64,000 nucleotides of DNA from Phycisphaeraceae bacterium (lineage in GTDB: Bacteria; Planctomycetota; Phycisphaerae; Phycisphaerales; Phycisphaeraceae), in contig JAJDCS010000039.1 of the NCBI GenBank assembly GCA_029260715.1, forward strand, positions 62,001-126,000, written 5' to 3'. The translations under genes were made by a program, and so were the position numbers. Below, in pieces: positions 44,633 through 53,621 of the stretch. The notes beneath the pieces were generated by a model. It did no database searches. It was given only the letters and a program-made list of their open reading frames with translations, and had not been told where the DNA came from. Numbering within the stretch: position 1 is the stretch's first letter; every line of letters starts with the position of its first letter.

Positions 44633-46531
44633 ATGTGCGGAATTGTGGGATACGTCGGCAATAAGTCCGTGACCCCGCTGCTGATCGAAGGGCTCAAACG
44701 GCTGGAATACCGCGGGTATGACTCGGCGGGCATCGCGGTGGTCAACGACCACGGCATGCGGGTGAGCCGGTCGGTCGGGCGGGTGAGCGTTCTCGAATCA
44801 AACGTGATGCCCACGGACGGGGGCAACGGCGTTGAGCCGTTCGACGGGTGCCTTGGCATCGCGCACACGCGCTGGGCAACGCACGGCGAACCCAGCGAAG
44901 CCAACGCACACCCCCACACCTGTCAGACGCGGTGCGGGAACACGGTGGCGGTGGTGCACAACGGGATCATCGAAAACTACGCGACGCTTCGGCAGTACCT
45001 GACTAAAAAAGGGTACCACTTCACGTCGGAGACCGATACGGAGGTCTTGGCGGTGCTGATCGCCGAGTTGTACGAGGGGGACTTGGAGAGCGCGGTGCAG
45101 ACGGCGTTGCGGGAGGTTCGGGGGGCGTACGCGATCGCGGTGGTCTGCAACCGCGAGCCGCACACACTGGTGTGCGCGCGCAAGGGGTCGCCGCTATTGA
45201 TCGGGTTGGCGGATAAGAGCTACGTCGTAGCGTCGGACGCGTCGGCGATCATCGAGCACACCACGCAGGCGATCACGCTGGACGACTACCAAGTGGCCAA
45301 ACTCTGCGCGGGGATGGAGGACAAGACGACGGCTGACGGCGGGCCCTGGTCGGTGGACTTTAAAACGACCACGATCGACAACCTGCCCGTCACGCACGAG
45401 GTTCGGGAGCTGGAGATCGGGTTGGAGCAGATCGAGCTTGGCGATTACCCGCACTACATGCTCAAGGAAATCATGGAGCAGCCCGAGTCGATCCGTAATT
45501 GTTTGCGTGGGCGTATTGATCAGCGTGAGAACCGGGTGGTGTTGGGCGGGTTGGGCGAGGTGTCGCGGCAGTTGGTGCACGCCAAGCGGTTTATCCTGAC
45601 GGGTCAGGGCACGGCCTACCACGCGGGGCTGATCGGGGAATACCTGATCCAGGATTTGGCCAAGACGCCGGCGCACAGTGAATACGCCAGCGAGTTCCGC
45701 TACCGCAATCCGTTGATCGAAGAGAACACGGCGATCATCGCGATCAGCCAATCAGGGGAGACGGCGGACACGCTGGCGGCGCTACACGAAGCCAAAGACC
45801 GCGGGGCGTTGGCGCTTGGTGTGGTGAACACGGCGGGGTCGACGATATCTCGCGAGACGGACGCTGGGGTGTATCTGCACGTTGGGCCTGAGATCGGGGT
45901 GGCGTCTACGAAGGCGTTTGTCGGACAGGTGGTGGTGCTAACGCTGATGACGCTGTACCTGGGCAGGCGGAAGTTCCTGTCGCAGGAGGCGCTGCAGTCG
46001 CACCTAGCCCAACTTGAGCGGCTGCCCCAGCACATCGCCACGGTTTTGGAACAGTCGGACCACATCCGCGGCTGTGTGGAACGCTGGGTGGACCGTGACA
46101 ATTGGCTATTCCTGGGCAGGGGGTACAACTACCCCGTGGCGTTGGAGGGTGCGTTGAAGCTTAAGGAGATTTCTTACATCCACGCCGAGGGGATGCCGGC
46201 GGCGGAGATGAAGCACGGGCCGATCGCGCTGATCGACGACGGCATGCCCGTGGTGTTCATCGCGACGCAGGGCAGCCAGTATGACAAGGTGATGTCGAAC
46301 ATTGAAGAGGTGAAGGCTCGCGGGGGGACAATCATCGCTGTGGCTACGCAGGGCGACCGTGAGATCCACCGTTACGCGGACAGTGTGTTTGAAGTCCCGG
46401 ACGTGCCCGAGGCGCTGCAGCCGTTGGTGACGGTGATCCCCTTGCAACTGGTTGCCTACCACGCGGCGGTGCTACGCGGGTTGGACGTGGATAAGCCTAG
46501 GAATTTGGCGAAGAGTGTGACGGTGGAGTAA
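44633..46531 (+). CDS. glmS: Glutamine-fructose-6-phosphate aminotransferase
   Basis: 632 residues. The N-terminal class II glutamine amidotransferase begins MCGIVGYVGNKS with Cys2 as nucleophile; THGEPSEANAHPH is part of its pocket. Two SIS sugar-isomerase domains follow (AIIAISQSGETADTLAALHE; EGALKLKEISYIHAEGMPAAEMKHGPIALID), and the end KPRNLAKSVTVE is the conserved C-tail. It makes glucosamine 6-phosphate, the first step to UDP-GlcNAc. ATG 44633 has GGGGAG ahead and places Cys at position 2. No glmS ribozyme was recognised in the 217-base leader. Confidence 0.97.
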   Translation: MCGIVGYVGNKSVTPLLIEGLKRLEYRGYDSAGIAVVNDHGMRVSRSVGRVSVLESNVMPTDGGNGVEPFDGCLGIAHTRWATHGEPSEANAHPHTCQTRCGNTVAVVHNGIIENYATLRQYLTKKGYHFTSETDTEVLAVLIAELYEGDLESAVQTALREVRGAYAIAVVCNREPHTLVCARKGSPLLIGLADKSYVVASDASAIIEHTTQAITLDDYQVAKLCAGMEDKTTADGGPWSVDFKTTTIDNLPVTHEVRELEIGLEQIELGDYPHYMLKEIMEQPESIRNCLRGRIDQRENRVVLGGLGEVSRQLVHAKRFILTGQGTAYHAGLIGEYLIQDLAKTPAHSEYASEFRYRNPLIEENTAIIAISQSGETADTLAALHEAKDRGALALGVVNTAGSTISRETDAGVYLHVGPEIGVASTKAFVGQVVVLTLMTLYLGRRKFLSQEALQSHLAQLERLPQHIATVLEQSDHIRGCVERWVDRDNWLFLGRGYNYPVALEGALKLKEISYIHAEGMPAAEMKHGPIALIDDGMPVVFIATQGSQYDKVMSNIEEVKARGGTIIAVATQGDREIHRYADSVFEVPDVPEALQPLVTVIPLQLVAYHAAVLRGLDVDKPRNLAKSVTVE

Positions 46532-46566
46532 GAAATACCGCCCTACCGGCAGTCATTGATCTCATT

Positions 46567-46598
46567 AAAAAAGTCGGCCGACGGTGTTGCCGTCGGCC
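46567..46598 (-). terminator. Terminator of the amt-glnK operon
   Basis: Nine-base stem GGCCGACGG/CCGTCGGCC with loop TGTTG at 46576-46598. Six A at 46567-46572 are six T on the minus strand after the stem. It may also serve glmS from the other side, though few T follow there. Confidence 0.85.
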
Positions 46599-46653
46599 AA
46601 CGTAGGTGCTCCCGCCTGGGGATGAAAACAGCCCGGAAAAGTTCGGTTGTGTG

Positions 46654-46992
46654 CTATAACGCCTCGTCGTCCGTTTCGCCGGTGCGGATGCGGATGGCTT
46701 TGACGAGCGGGTAGACGAAGAGCTTTCCGTCGCCGATGTTGCCGGTGTGTGCGGCGGTGGTGACGGCTTCGATGGCTTGGTTGAGGTCTTCGTCGCGGAC
46801 AGCGATTTTCAGCAGGACTTTGGGGACGAACCCGACGTCCATACGCGCCCCGCGGTAGCGTTCGGTGTGGCCCTTCTGCTTGCCGAAGCCCTTGCACTCC
46901 AGCGCGGTGACGCCCAGGATGCCCAACTGGGCCAGGCGGGACTTAACCCTGTCCAGAGCTGCGGGCTTGATGATGCATTCGATCATGTGCAT
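46654..46992 (-). CDS. glnK: P-II nitrogen regulatory protein lacking Tyr51
   Basis: 112 residues. P-II marks are complete: MIECIIKPAALDRV at the start, GFGKQKGHTERYRGARMDV as the T-loop, and AAHTGNIGDGKLFVYPL at the B-loop, ending IRIRTGETDDEAL. Aligned without gaps to GlnB and GlnK, position 51, the uridylylated tyrosine, is methionine. Tyr46 is kept. ATP and 2-oxoglutarate sites look intact, so it may still sense energy and carbon, but classical GlnD uridylylation at Tyr51 is not possible. It lies 55 bases downstream of amt in the same transcript, so it is likely an Amt gate. Confidence 0.94.
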   Translation of the reverse strand: MHMIECIIKPAALDRVKSRLAQLGILGVTALECKGFGKQKGHTERYRGARMDVGFVPKVLLKIAVRDEDLNQAIEAVTTAAHTGNIGDGKLFVYPLVKAIRIRTGETDDEAL

Positions 46993-47047
46993 AGTTTTTG
47001 CTCAGTGGCGCGGCGGGTGTCTTTTGCGCGATCTGTATTTCGTGGTT

Positions 47048-48475
47048 CTAAATCTCCCTGGCGTGGTAGCTCTTGATGTATGTGTATTGGAAGTCGGGGT
47101 ACGCGGCCATGTCGTGCTCGCCGAGGTCTAGGCCTTCGACTTCTTCTTCCGGGCTGACACGTAGGCCGACGGTCGCGCGGATGGCCAGGAACACCGCGGC
47201 GCAGAACGCGACGGTGAACAGGCCGATCGCGACGACGCCGATGAGCTGTGAGACAAACTGCTGCATACCGGCCATGGCGCCGAAAATCCCCACGGCCAGT
47301 GTGCCCCAGATGCCACAGACCAGATGCACGGAGATGGCGCCCACGGGGTCGTCGACGCGAAGCTTGTCGAATAGCAGGACGGAGAAGACGACGAGTACGC
47401 CTGAGATCAAGCCGATGATGCCGGCGCTGCCCGCAGCCATCTGATCGGCGCCGGCGGTGATGCCCACGAGCCCGGCGAGGATGCCGTTCAGGGCCATGCT
47501 CAAGTCGGGCTTGCCGCTGATCAGTTGTGAGGTGACAGCCGCCCCCACCGCGCCTGCGGCGGCGGCTAAGCAGGTGGTGGCCAAGACGAGTGATACGGCT
47601 GCGGGGTCGGCGCTTAAGACCGACCCGCCGTTGAAGCCGAACCAGCCTAGCCACAGCAGGAACACACCGATCGTGGCCAGGGGCATGTTGTGGCCCCGGA
47701 TCGGGTTGATGCCCCCGTCCGAGGCGTATTTACCCAGGCGCGGGCCGAGGATGATCACGCCGACCAAGGCGCCCCAGCCGCCCACGGAGTGGACCAGCGT
47801 GGAGCCTGCGAAGTCGTAAAACGGTGTGTCCAACTGATGGAGCCACCCGCCGCCCCACTTCCAGTAGCCCGTGATGGGGTAGCTGATCATGACGAACAGC
47901 GTGGCGAAAGCCAGGAACGGCAGGAGCTTTATCCGTTCAGCCACGGCGCCGGAGACGATCGTGGCGGCGGTGGCGGCGAACATGCCCTGAAAGAGGAAGT
48001 CCGTCCAGTAGGTGTAGCCCACGTTGTAGGCGGGCGTGAGGTCGGCGGCGCCGGCGCCGACGCCCCAGCCGGCAAAGCCGAAGTAGGCGTTGGCTGCCGA
48101 GTCGCCCGGGTACATGAGGTTGAACCCGACAAAGGCGTAGGTGAGTAGGCCGATGGCGGGGATCAGCGTGTTCTTAAAGAGGATGTTGCAGGTGTTCTTG
48201 GCGCGGGTTAGGCCCGACTCGACCGTGGCGAACCCCAGGTGCATAATGAACACCAGGGCGGTGGAGAGCATCATCCAGACGTTGTTGATGGTGAATGAGA
48301 GATTGTCGATCGGCGAAGATGGTTCAGCGGCTTGGGCCAGGGCGCTTGATGTGGCCAAGCCGGCCAATACAAGCATCATCGCCGCAATGATCCAAGTCTG
48401 TTTTTTCTTATAGCTGGGTTGTTGCAATAGGCACCCCAGATCGCACTGCCTCGCCACTGCCTTTGAAACGATCAT
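47048..48475 (-). CDS. amt: Ammonium transporter
   Basis: 475 residues. A signal-like N-terminus (about residues 27-49, ALAQA) is followed by 11 membrane helices. Family motifs: FIMHLGFATVESGLTRAKNT, YWTDFLFQGMFAATAATIVSG, DFAGSTLVHSVGGWGALVG (with the pore His) and GGSVLSADPAAVSLVLATTC. Ammonium is carried into the cell. glnK follows downstream, the reverse of the usual glnK-amtB order. A sigma-54 promoter-like site lies 35 bases upstream, which fits nitrogen control. Confidence 0.96.
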   Translation of the reverse strand: MIVSKAVARQCDLGCLLQQPSYKKKQTWIIAAMMLVLAGLATSSALAQAAEPSSPIDNLSFTINNVWMMLSTALVFIMHLGFATVESGLTRAKNTCNILFKNTLIPAIGLLTYAFVGFNLMYPGDSAANAYFGFAGWGVGAGAADLTPAYNVGYTYWTDFLFQGMFAATAATIVSGAVAERIKLLPFLAFATLFVMISYPITGYWKWGGGWLHQLDTPFYDFAGSTLVHSVGGWGALVGVIILGPRLGKYASDGGINPIRGHNMPLATIGVFLLWLGWFGFNGGSVLSADPAAVSLVLATTCLAAAAGAVGAAVTSQLISGKPDLSMALNGILAGLVGITAGADQMAAGSAGIIGLISGVLVVFSVLLFDKLRVDDPVGAISVHLVCGIWGTLAVGIFGAMAGMQQFVSQLIGVVAIGLFTVAFCAAVFLAIRATVGLRVSPEEEVEGLDLGEHDMAAYPDFQYTYIKSYHAREI

Positions 48476-48509
48476 TTATGGCGGGTGTGGTCACTGAGAT
48501 TCAGTAAAT

Positions 48510-48523
48510 GCAAACATGGTGCC
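48510..48523 (-). promoter_or_regulatory. Sigma-54 (-24/-12) promoter of amt-glnK
   Basis: The minus strand reads GGCACCATGTTTGC, with GG and GC separated by ten bases; it matches TGGCAC-N5-TTGC except for the first T. The predicted start near 48498 gives a leader of about 23 bases before the amt ATG. An activator such as NtrC is expected; no clear NtrC pair was identified further upstream. Confidence 0.7.
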
Positions 48524-48810
48524 TAACGCGGTATCTAAAATTCGAAAGTGACGTAAGCGGCTTATCGGAATGCATATAATTAAATTGATATGATCTGAAA
48601 GTATTGAATTTGACATGAAATTGCGCGCACAATTAAGGCAAATTTAGAATCAATGCCTAATATCTAGGCGTTTGTTCGGCAAGCTGCCTAACTATTTACA
48701 AAACAGACGCCTACCGAGCGGCTATTTCCCTGATATCTCACATGGCGGGGCTATCTGATCTTCGCTAGGTTACTATGCTTTGAATCAAATGAACTAAAAG
48801 GACAGCAGTA
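48524..48810. other. AT-rich divergent region of amt and the dehydrogenase gene
   Basis: Nearly 290 bases without a gene and low in GC. TTGCGCGCACAA near 48620 is a near-palindrome. GCCTAA-containing stretches near 48521, 48655 and 48687 recur. It probably holds the enhancer sites of amt-glnK and the promoter of the next gene. Confidence 0.5.
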
Positions 48811-49899
48811 ATGCTCAAGATTGCGGTCATCGGCGGTGATGGGATCGGGCCTGAGGTGTGCGAACAAGGCATCCGGTGCTTGGAGGCTTTGGCGGCTAGC
48901 GAAAAATTTGAGTACCAGGCGACGCAGTTGCCATACGGCGGGCAGCGGTACCTCGACCACGGCATGGTCATCACGGCGACTGAAATCGCGGACCTGAAGA
49001 CGAAGTACGACGCGATTTACTTGGGCGCGGTGGGTCGGCCTGACGTGCCGCCGGGCGTGCTGGAGCAGGGGCTGCTGCTGCGGCTGCGGTTCGAGTTGGA
49101 CCAATACATCAACCTGCGCCCCGTAAAGCTGCTGAAGGGGATCAGCACGCCGCTGGCGGGCAAGGGGCCCGAAGACATTGATTTTGTCGTCGTGCGGGAG
49201 AACACGGAAGACCTGTACTGCGGTGTGGGCGGGTTTTTACGCAAGGGCACCGTTCACGAGGTGGCCACGCAGGAGATGATTGCCACGCGCATGGGCGTGG
49301 AGCGGTGCCTGCGATACGCGTTTGAGTTGTGCGGGCGCCGCAAGCGTCAGCCGGGCCGGGACAAGAAAGTCACGCTCGTGGGCAAGACGAATGTGCTGAC
49401 GTATGCGCACGATCTGTGGCAGCGGGCGTTTGATGAGGTGGGCCAGGATTACGCGGATGTGACGCGTGAGTATCACCACGTGGATGCTTGCTGCATGTAC
49501 ATGGTCACCAAGCCTGAGATTTATGACGTGATCGTGACGACGAACATGTTCGGCGACATTATCACGGACCTGGGCGCGGCGATCGCCGGCGGTATGGGCG
49601 TGGCGGCGTCGGGGAACCTGAACCCGGACGGGGCGGCGCCGAGCATGTTTGAGCCGGTACACGGGTCGGCGCCGGATATCGCGGGGCAGGGCAAGGCCAA
49701 CCCTATCGCGGCGATCCTGTCGGTGGCGATGCTGCTTGAACAGACGGGGCTGGTGAAGGAAGAAGAGAAGCTGGTGAAGGCCGGTCGGAAGCTGGAGGCG
49801 GCTGTGGCGGCGGTGTGTCCGAAGTTCGCTGGGCAGTCGGTGGATCGGCTGGAGATGTCCACGCAGCAGGTGGCGGACCTGGTGTTGGGGGCGCTGTAA
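48811..49899 (+). CDS. Isopropylmalate/isocitrate dehydrogenase family enzyme, probable LeuB
   Basis: 362 residues; NAD-dependent decarboxylating dehydrogenase of the beta-oxidative type. Start [33 protein letters not shown] then [16 protein letters not shown], catalytic Tyr/Lys region [15 protein letters not shown], and [20 protein letters not shown] with [19 protein letters not shown]. LeuB enzymes usually read RELTGGIYFG at the substrate loop, while this has NTEDLY, nearer to isocitrate and tartrate types. 3-isopropylmalate dehydrogenase of leucine synthesis is most probable, but no leuACD is near. Confidence 0.85.
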   Translation: MLKIAVIGGDGIGPEVCEQGIRCLEALAASEKFEYQATQLPYGGQRYLDHGMVITATEIADLKTKYDAIYLGAVGRPDVPPGVLEQGLLLRLRFELDQYINLRPVKLLKGISTPLAGKGPEDIDFVVVRENTEDLYCGVGGFLRKGTVHEVATQEMIATRMGVERCLRYAFELCGRRKRQPGRDKKVTLVGKTNVLTYAHDLWQRAFDEVGQDYADVTREYHHVDACCMYMVTKPEIYDVIVTTNMFGDIITDLGAAIAGGMGVAASGNLNPDGAAPSMFEPVHGSAPDIAGQGKANPIAAILSVAMLLEQTGLVKEEEKLVKAGRKLEAAVAAVCPKFAGQSVDRLEMSTQQVADLVLGAL

Positions 49900-49927
49900 C
49901 GTAGGGCCTGGGGTAAAAGCCGTAACT

Positions 49928-51919
49928 ATGAGGTTGCCATCTTTAAAATCAGGCGTTTACACCAGCCGGACCGCTCCCTTATCCGCCTCAGGCGGACGGC
50001 TCGTGGCGGGGCGGTGTGTCCGATTGAGCCGTCATTTAGGCGTGTGGGCGTGTGTGTTCGCGGCTGCGGCGGTGGGTTGCAGCGCGACGGTGATCAGCCC
50101 GCAATGGCGTGGGTATGTTGATTCGCGCACGGAGCGGTATCGTGAAATCGTGGCGGACTTGTCGAGGCCGTCGATGGAGGGACGCGGCGCGGGCACGGCT
50201 GGGTTGGACGCGGCGAGGGACTACATCGCCGATCGCTTCAGGTCGGCTGGCTTAGAGCCCGCGTTCAAGATAGACGGGCAGCCGTCGTACACGCAGCCTT
50301 TTGAGATCAAGTTGGGTGTTGTGGTGCGGGAGCAGTCGCTGTCGGCTGGGGGTGGTGAGGCAGTAGCCGCGATACCCGAGCAAGCGTTCAACGCGATGGG
50401 GTTTTCGGGAAGTGGATCGTTTGAAGGCCCGGCGGTGTTTGTGGGCTACGGCATCGTCAACCCGGATGAGGGTTACGACAGCTACCGCGGTGTGCCGGGC
50501 GACGGGCTAAAGGGAAAGGTAGCGGTGGCGTTCCGGTATGAGCCCCAAGACAGCGACGGCAAGAGCCTGTGGGCGGGGCGCGGCGACGCGGCGGGGCCTT
50601 GGACCGAATCGGCGAGCCTGCTCAAAAAAGCCCAGTGGGCAGCCCAGCACGGGGCGGCGGCGTTGCTCGTGGTCAACCCGCCGTCGCAAGACCAAGGCGA
50701 TTTGAAATCCACCCAACGCAGTATGGGCGAGGAAAGTTCGCCTGTCCCGGTGTTGCACGTTAGCGCCGCGTGGTTCGACGGGCTGATCGGCTTGACGGGG
50801 CGCGACGCGGGCAAGGTGGTACAGGCGTATCAGCGTCGGGCTAACCAGGGCGTGGGCGCGCCGGAACTGTTGGCGGGGGTGACGGTGCGCGGGCGCGTGG
50901 AGTTGGAGCACCCCAAGGCGATGGTCCACAATGTGGCTGGTGTGCTGCGGGGGCGCGGCGCGTTGGCGGATGAAGTGGTGGTGGTGGGCGCGCACTACGA
51001 TCACCTGGGCTACGGCGAGATCGGGAGCTTGGCTAAGGGGCAAGACAAAGGCCGAATCCACCCGGGGGCGGACGACAATGCATCGGGCGTGGCGGCGGTG
51101 GTGCTGTTGGCTGAACGGTTTATCTCGTTGCAACGGCCTGCTGACGCGGGCGGGCCGCGCCGGACGCTGCTGTTCATCGCGTTCAGCGGTGAGGAGCGCG
51201 GGTTGCTTGGCTCAAGCTACACGCTGAACAACCTGGACCAACTGGGTGTGGAGCAAGAGCAAATCGTAGCCATGGTGAACTTTGACATGATCGGGCGGAT
51301 GCGTGGCAGGAAGCTCTACGCGATGGGCCTGGGCACGGGCGACGGCTTTGAGCAGTTGCTGGATCGAGCCAACGAGCCGTTGGGGTTGAACCTGCGTAAC
51401 GACGCGCAATCATTCGGCGGCAGCGACCACGCCAGCTTCCAGTTCCGCGAGGTGCCCGCGGTGCATCTCTTTACCGGCAGCCACAGCGATTACCACCGCC
51501 CCAGCGACACCGTGGACAAGGTGAACGCGGAGGGAGGCGTGCTGGCCGTGGCGCTGGCTGAGCGTGTGATTGAGATGCTGGACACGCAGCCTGAGCGGAT
51601 GGCGTTTGTCGCGCCGCCGGGGGGCGCGTCGCACGGCGCGGTGCACGGGTCGGGGGCGTATCTGGGGGTTATGCCCGACTATAGTTCTCTTGATGGCGAC
51701 GAGGGGTGTATGCTCGCGGGCACGGTGCCCAACGGCCCGGCGAAGGCGGCGGGGTTGCAAAGCGGTGACACCATCCTCACGTGGAACGGCAAGCCGGTGC
51801 GCAACGTGCGCGGGCTGATGACTCGCTTAGGCGAAGACAAGCCGGGCGACGAGGTCGTGCTGCAGGTGCGCAGGGATGGTAAGCTGATTAAGCTGACCGT
51901 GACGCTTGGGCGGCGGTAA
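49928..51919 (+). CDS. M28 metallopeptidase lipoprotein with PA and PDZ domains
   Basis: 663 residues. A lipobox ends in AAAAVGC (Cys51 from this start). Domains: an N-terminal part of the M28 fold, an inserted PA domain (about 150-290, EGPAVFVGYGIVNPDEGYD), the zinc-peptidase core with VVGAHYDHLGYG, HPGADDNASGVA, FSGEERGLLGSSY, NFDMIGRMRG and DYHRPSDTVDKV, and a C-terminal PDZ domain (LAGTVPNGPAKAAGLQSGDTIL). Aminopeptidase activity is likely. Residues 14-29 are encoded by an interspersed repeat at 49967-50012, so the real start may be a later codon such as TTG 50024, which gives a textbook lipoprotein signal (MSRHLGVWACVFAAAAVGC). Confidence 0.88.
   Translation: MRLPSLKSGVYTSRTAPLSASGGRLVAGRCVRLSRHLGVWACVFAAAAVGCSATVISPQWRGYVDSRTERYREIVADLSRPSMEGRGAGTAGLDAARDYIADRFRSAGLEPAFKIDGQPSYTQPFEIKLGVVVREQSLSAGGGEAVAAIPEQAFNAMGFSGSGSFEGPAVFVGYGIVNPDEGYDSYRGVPGDGLKGKVAVAFRYEPQDSDGKSLWAGRGDAAGPWTESASLLKKAQWAAQHGAAALLVVNPPSQDQGDLKSTQRSMGEESSPVPVLHVSAAWFDGLIGLTGRDAGKVVQAYQRRANQGVGAPELLAGVTVRGRVELEHPKAMVHNVAGVLRGRGALADEVVVVGAHYDHLGYGEIGSLAKGQDKGRIHPGADDNASGVAAVVLLAERFISLQRPADAGGPRRTLLFIAFSGEERGLLGSSYTLNNLDQLGVEQEQIVAMVNFDMIGRMRGRKLYAMGLGTGDGFEQLLDRANEPLGLNLRNDAQSFGGSDHASFQFREVPAVHLFTGSHSDYHRPSDTVDKVNAEGGVLAVALAERVIEMLDTQPERMAFVAPPGGASHGAVHGSGAYLGVMPDYSSLDGDEGCMLAGTVPNGPAKAAGLQSGDTILTWNGKPVRNVRGLMTRLGEDKPGDEVVLQVRRDGKLIKLTVTLGRR
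49967..50012 (-). repeat. Variant family f repeat with inserted palindrome
   Basis: On the plus strand GGACCGCTCCCTTA and CGGCTCGTGGCGGGGCG are the two ends of the inverted copy at 56275-56310, but between them lies TCCGCCTCAGGCGGA, a perfect palindrome, in place of the usual CGGTCG. Confidence 0.7.
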
Positions 51920-51933
51920 ACAAGGGATACACC

Positions 51934-51962
51934 GCTACGAGCCCCGACCGTAAGGGAGGGGA
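51934..51962. repeat. Family f repeat copy
   Basis: GCTACGAGCCCCGACCGTAA followed by GGGAGGGG. It matches the copy at 17512-17541 with a few changes. It lies 15 bases after the M28 stop codon. Confidence 0.75.
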
Positions 51963-51982
51963 TTGCTATTTAAATAACAGGA

Positions 51983-52468
51983 TTGCTATTGAACAAAGCT
52001 AACCCACACAATGGCCCCACAACGGATACCCAGCACACGGGCGTGGTGATTGTGGACCACGGCTCGACGCGCGCCCAATCGAACGACATGCTGCTGGAAG
52101 TGGTTGAGTTGTTCCGACAACACAGCCACTACACGATCATCGAACCGGCGCACATGGAGTTGGCCGAGCCGTCGATCGCCACGGCGTTTGGGCGGTGCGT
52201 GGAGCGTGGGGCTAAGCGTGTTGTAATCAGCCCGTATTTCCTGCTGCCGGGCAAGCACTGGGACAAGGATATTCCCGCTCTGGCTGCGGACGCAGCCAAG
52301 CGCCACCCGGGCGTGCCGCACATGGTTGTGGCGCCGCTGGGGCTGCACCCGCTGATGGCACAGGTGGTCCAGTCGCGGATCGACCATTGCTTGGCGCACG
52401 CGGCGGGGCAGGCGGCCGAGTGCGACGTGTGCGAAGGCACGGGGCGGTGCAGGATGGTGCCGGCGTAA
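51983..52468 (+). CDS. CbiX-like sirohydrochlorin chelatase family protein
   Basis: 161 residues. The chelatase fold shows VVIVDHGSTRAQSNDMLLEV with the active His, HMELAEPSIATAFGRCVERG and SPYFLLPGKHWDKDIP. Single-domain CbiX enzymes insert cobalt, nickel or iron into tetrapyrroles; the metal is not predictable. A C-terminal CDVCEGTGRC stretch could hold a zinc or other metal. The start is TTG 51983 or 51989; no strong ribosome site. No cobalamin riboswitch was recognised ahead. Confidence 0.82.
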   Translation: MLLNKANPHNGPTTDTQHTGVVIVDHGSTRAQSNDMLLEVVELFRQHSHYTIIEPAHMELAEPSIATAFGRCVERGAKRVVISPYFLLPGKHWDKDIPALAADAAKRHPGVPHMVVAPLGLHPLMAQVVQSRIDHCLAHAAGQAAECDVCEGTGRCRMVPA

Positions 52469-52526
52469 CGACGCCGATCCGGCCCGCCGCCACAGACCCG
52501 GCTTTTCACTTACGCTACTGATCGCT

Positions 52527-53597
52527 TTGGAACACCTGATCCCCCAACACCTGTTCATCGACCTTGGCCAGCCGGCCCTGTTGGGGCTGCTGGTGGTCAG
52601 CTTGGGTGCGCTGATCCTTGGGGCGGACTGGCTGGTGGACGGCGCATCGGGTTTGGCGATCCGTGCGGGGATTCCGAAGATTATCGTGGGCGCGACGATT
52701 GTCTCGCTGGGGACGACGAGCCCGGAGTGTGCGGTGTCGGTGACGGCTGCGTGGTCGGGCGAGCCGGGGCTGGCGCTGGGGAACGCGGTGGGTTCTGTCA
52801 TTGTGGACACGGCGTTGATCTTCGGCATGTGCAGCTTGATTGTGCGCCTGCCCGCGGACCGGTTCGTGCTCAACCGCCACGGGTGGGTGCAGCTTGGCTG
52901 CGGTGTGTTGCTTGCGGGGCTTTGCGGGCTTGCGTATTGGCGGGACGGCGACGACGCGGTGATCGGCAGGAACGTGGGCATTGGATTGTTGGCGCTGCTT
53001 GCGATGTACCTGGCGGTTTCGATCTATTGGAGCCGCCAGCACCCGCACGGCGAGCCGTTCCAGACGCCCGACGAGTTAGCCCGGAAGGTGCCCGTCACGC
53101 CCGAAACCCAAGAGACGCAGAAGCATGTGTCGCCGGGCTTTCTGGTGGGGTTATTCGTGGTGGGGTTGGTGATTGTGCTCTTGTCTAGCCGGGTGTTGGT
53201 TGGGTCGGTGACGGTGTTGGCTGAACGGTGGGGCATGCCGCAGGTGGTGATCGCGGCGACGCTCGTGGCGTTCGGCACGTCGCTGCCGGAGTTGATGGTG
53301 GGCGTGGCGAGCGTGGTGAAGGGGCACCGCGAGTTGCTGGTGGGCAACGTGCTGGGTGCGGATATTTTGAATGTGCTGTTCGTGGTCGGCGCTAGTGCGG
53401 CTGCGGCGCCGCTGCCGATTGTGGAGGACGGGCACGGCGTATTTCTTTACCTGCACCTGCCGGCGATGCTGGCGGTGCTGGTTGTGTTCCGCGTGCTGAT
53501 CCAGATGGGTCTTAAGCGGGGGCAGTTTCCCAAGTGGTCGGGGCTGCCGCTGCTTGCGATGTATATCGCGTATACGTTTTTCCAGTTTGTGTCGTAG
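52527..53597 (+). CDS. Sodium/calcium antiporter (CaCA family)
   Basis: 356 residues with about ten membrane helices. The two alpha repeats carry IVSLGTTSPECAVSVTAAWS then GNAVGSVIVDTAL, and LVAFGTSLPELMVGVASVVK then GNVLGADILNVLF, in the inverted topology of the YrbG/NCX family. Ions exchanged (Na+, H+, Ca2+, K+) cannot be told from the sequence. The start is TTG 52527. It is 58 bases after the CbiX-like gene. Confidence 0.93.
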   Translation: MEHLIPQHLFIDLGQPALLGLLVVSLGALILGADWLVDGASGLAIRAGIPKIIVGATIVSLGTTSPECAVSVTAAWSGEPGLALGNAVGSVIVDTALIFGMCSLIVRLPADRFVLNRHGWVQLGCGVLLAGLCGLAYWRDGDDAVIGRNVGIGLLALLAMYLAVSIYWSRQHPHGEPFQTPDELARKVPVTPETQETQKHVSPGFLVGLFVVGLVIVLLSSRVLVGSVTVLAERWGMPQVVIAATLVAFGTSLPELMVGVASVVKGHRELLVGNVLGADILNVLFVVGASAAAAPLPIVEDGHGVFLYLHLPAMLAVLVVFRVLIQMGLKRGQFPKWSGLPLLAMYIAYTFFQFVS

Positions 53598-53621
53598 TGT
53601 TGGCGGCGTGCTTCGCTTTAC

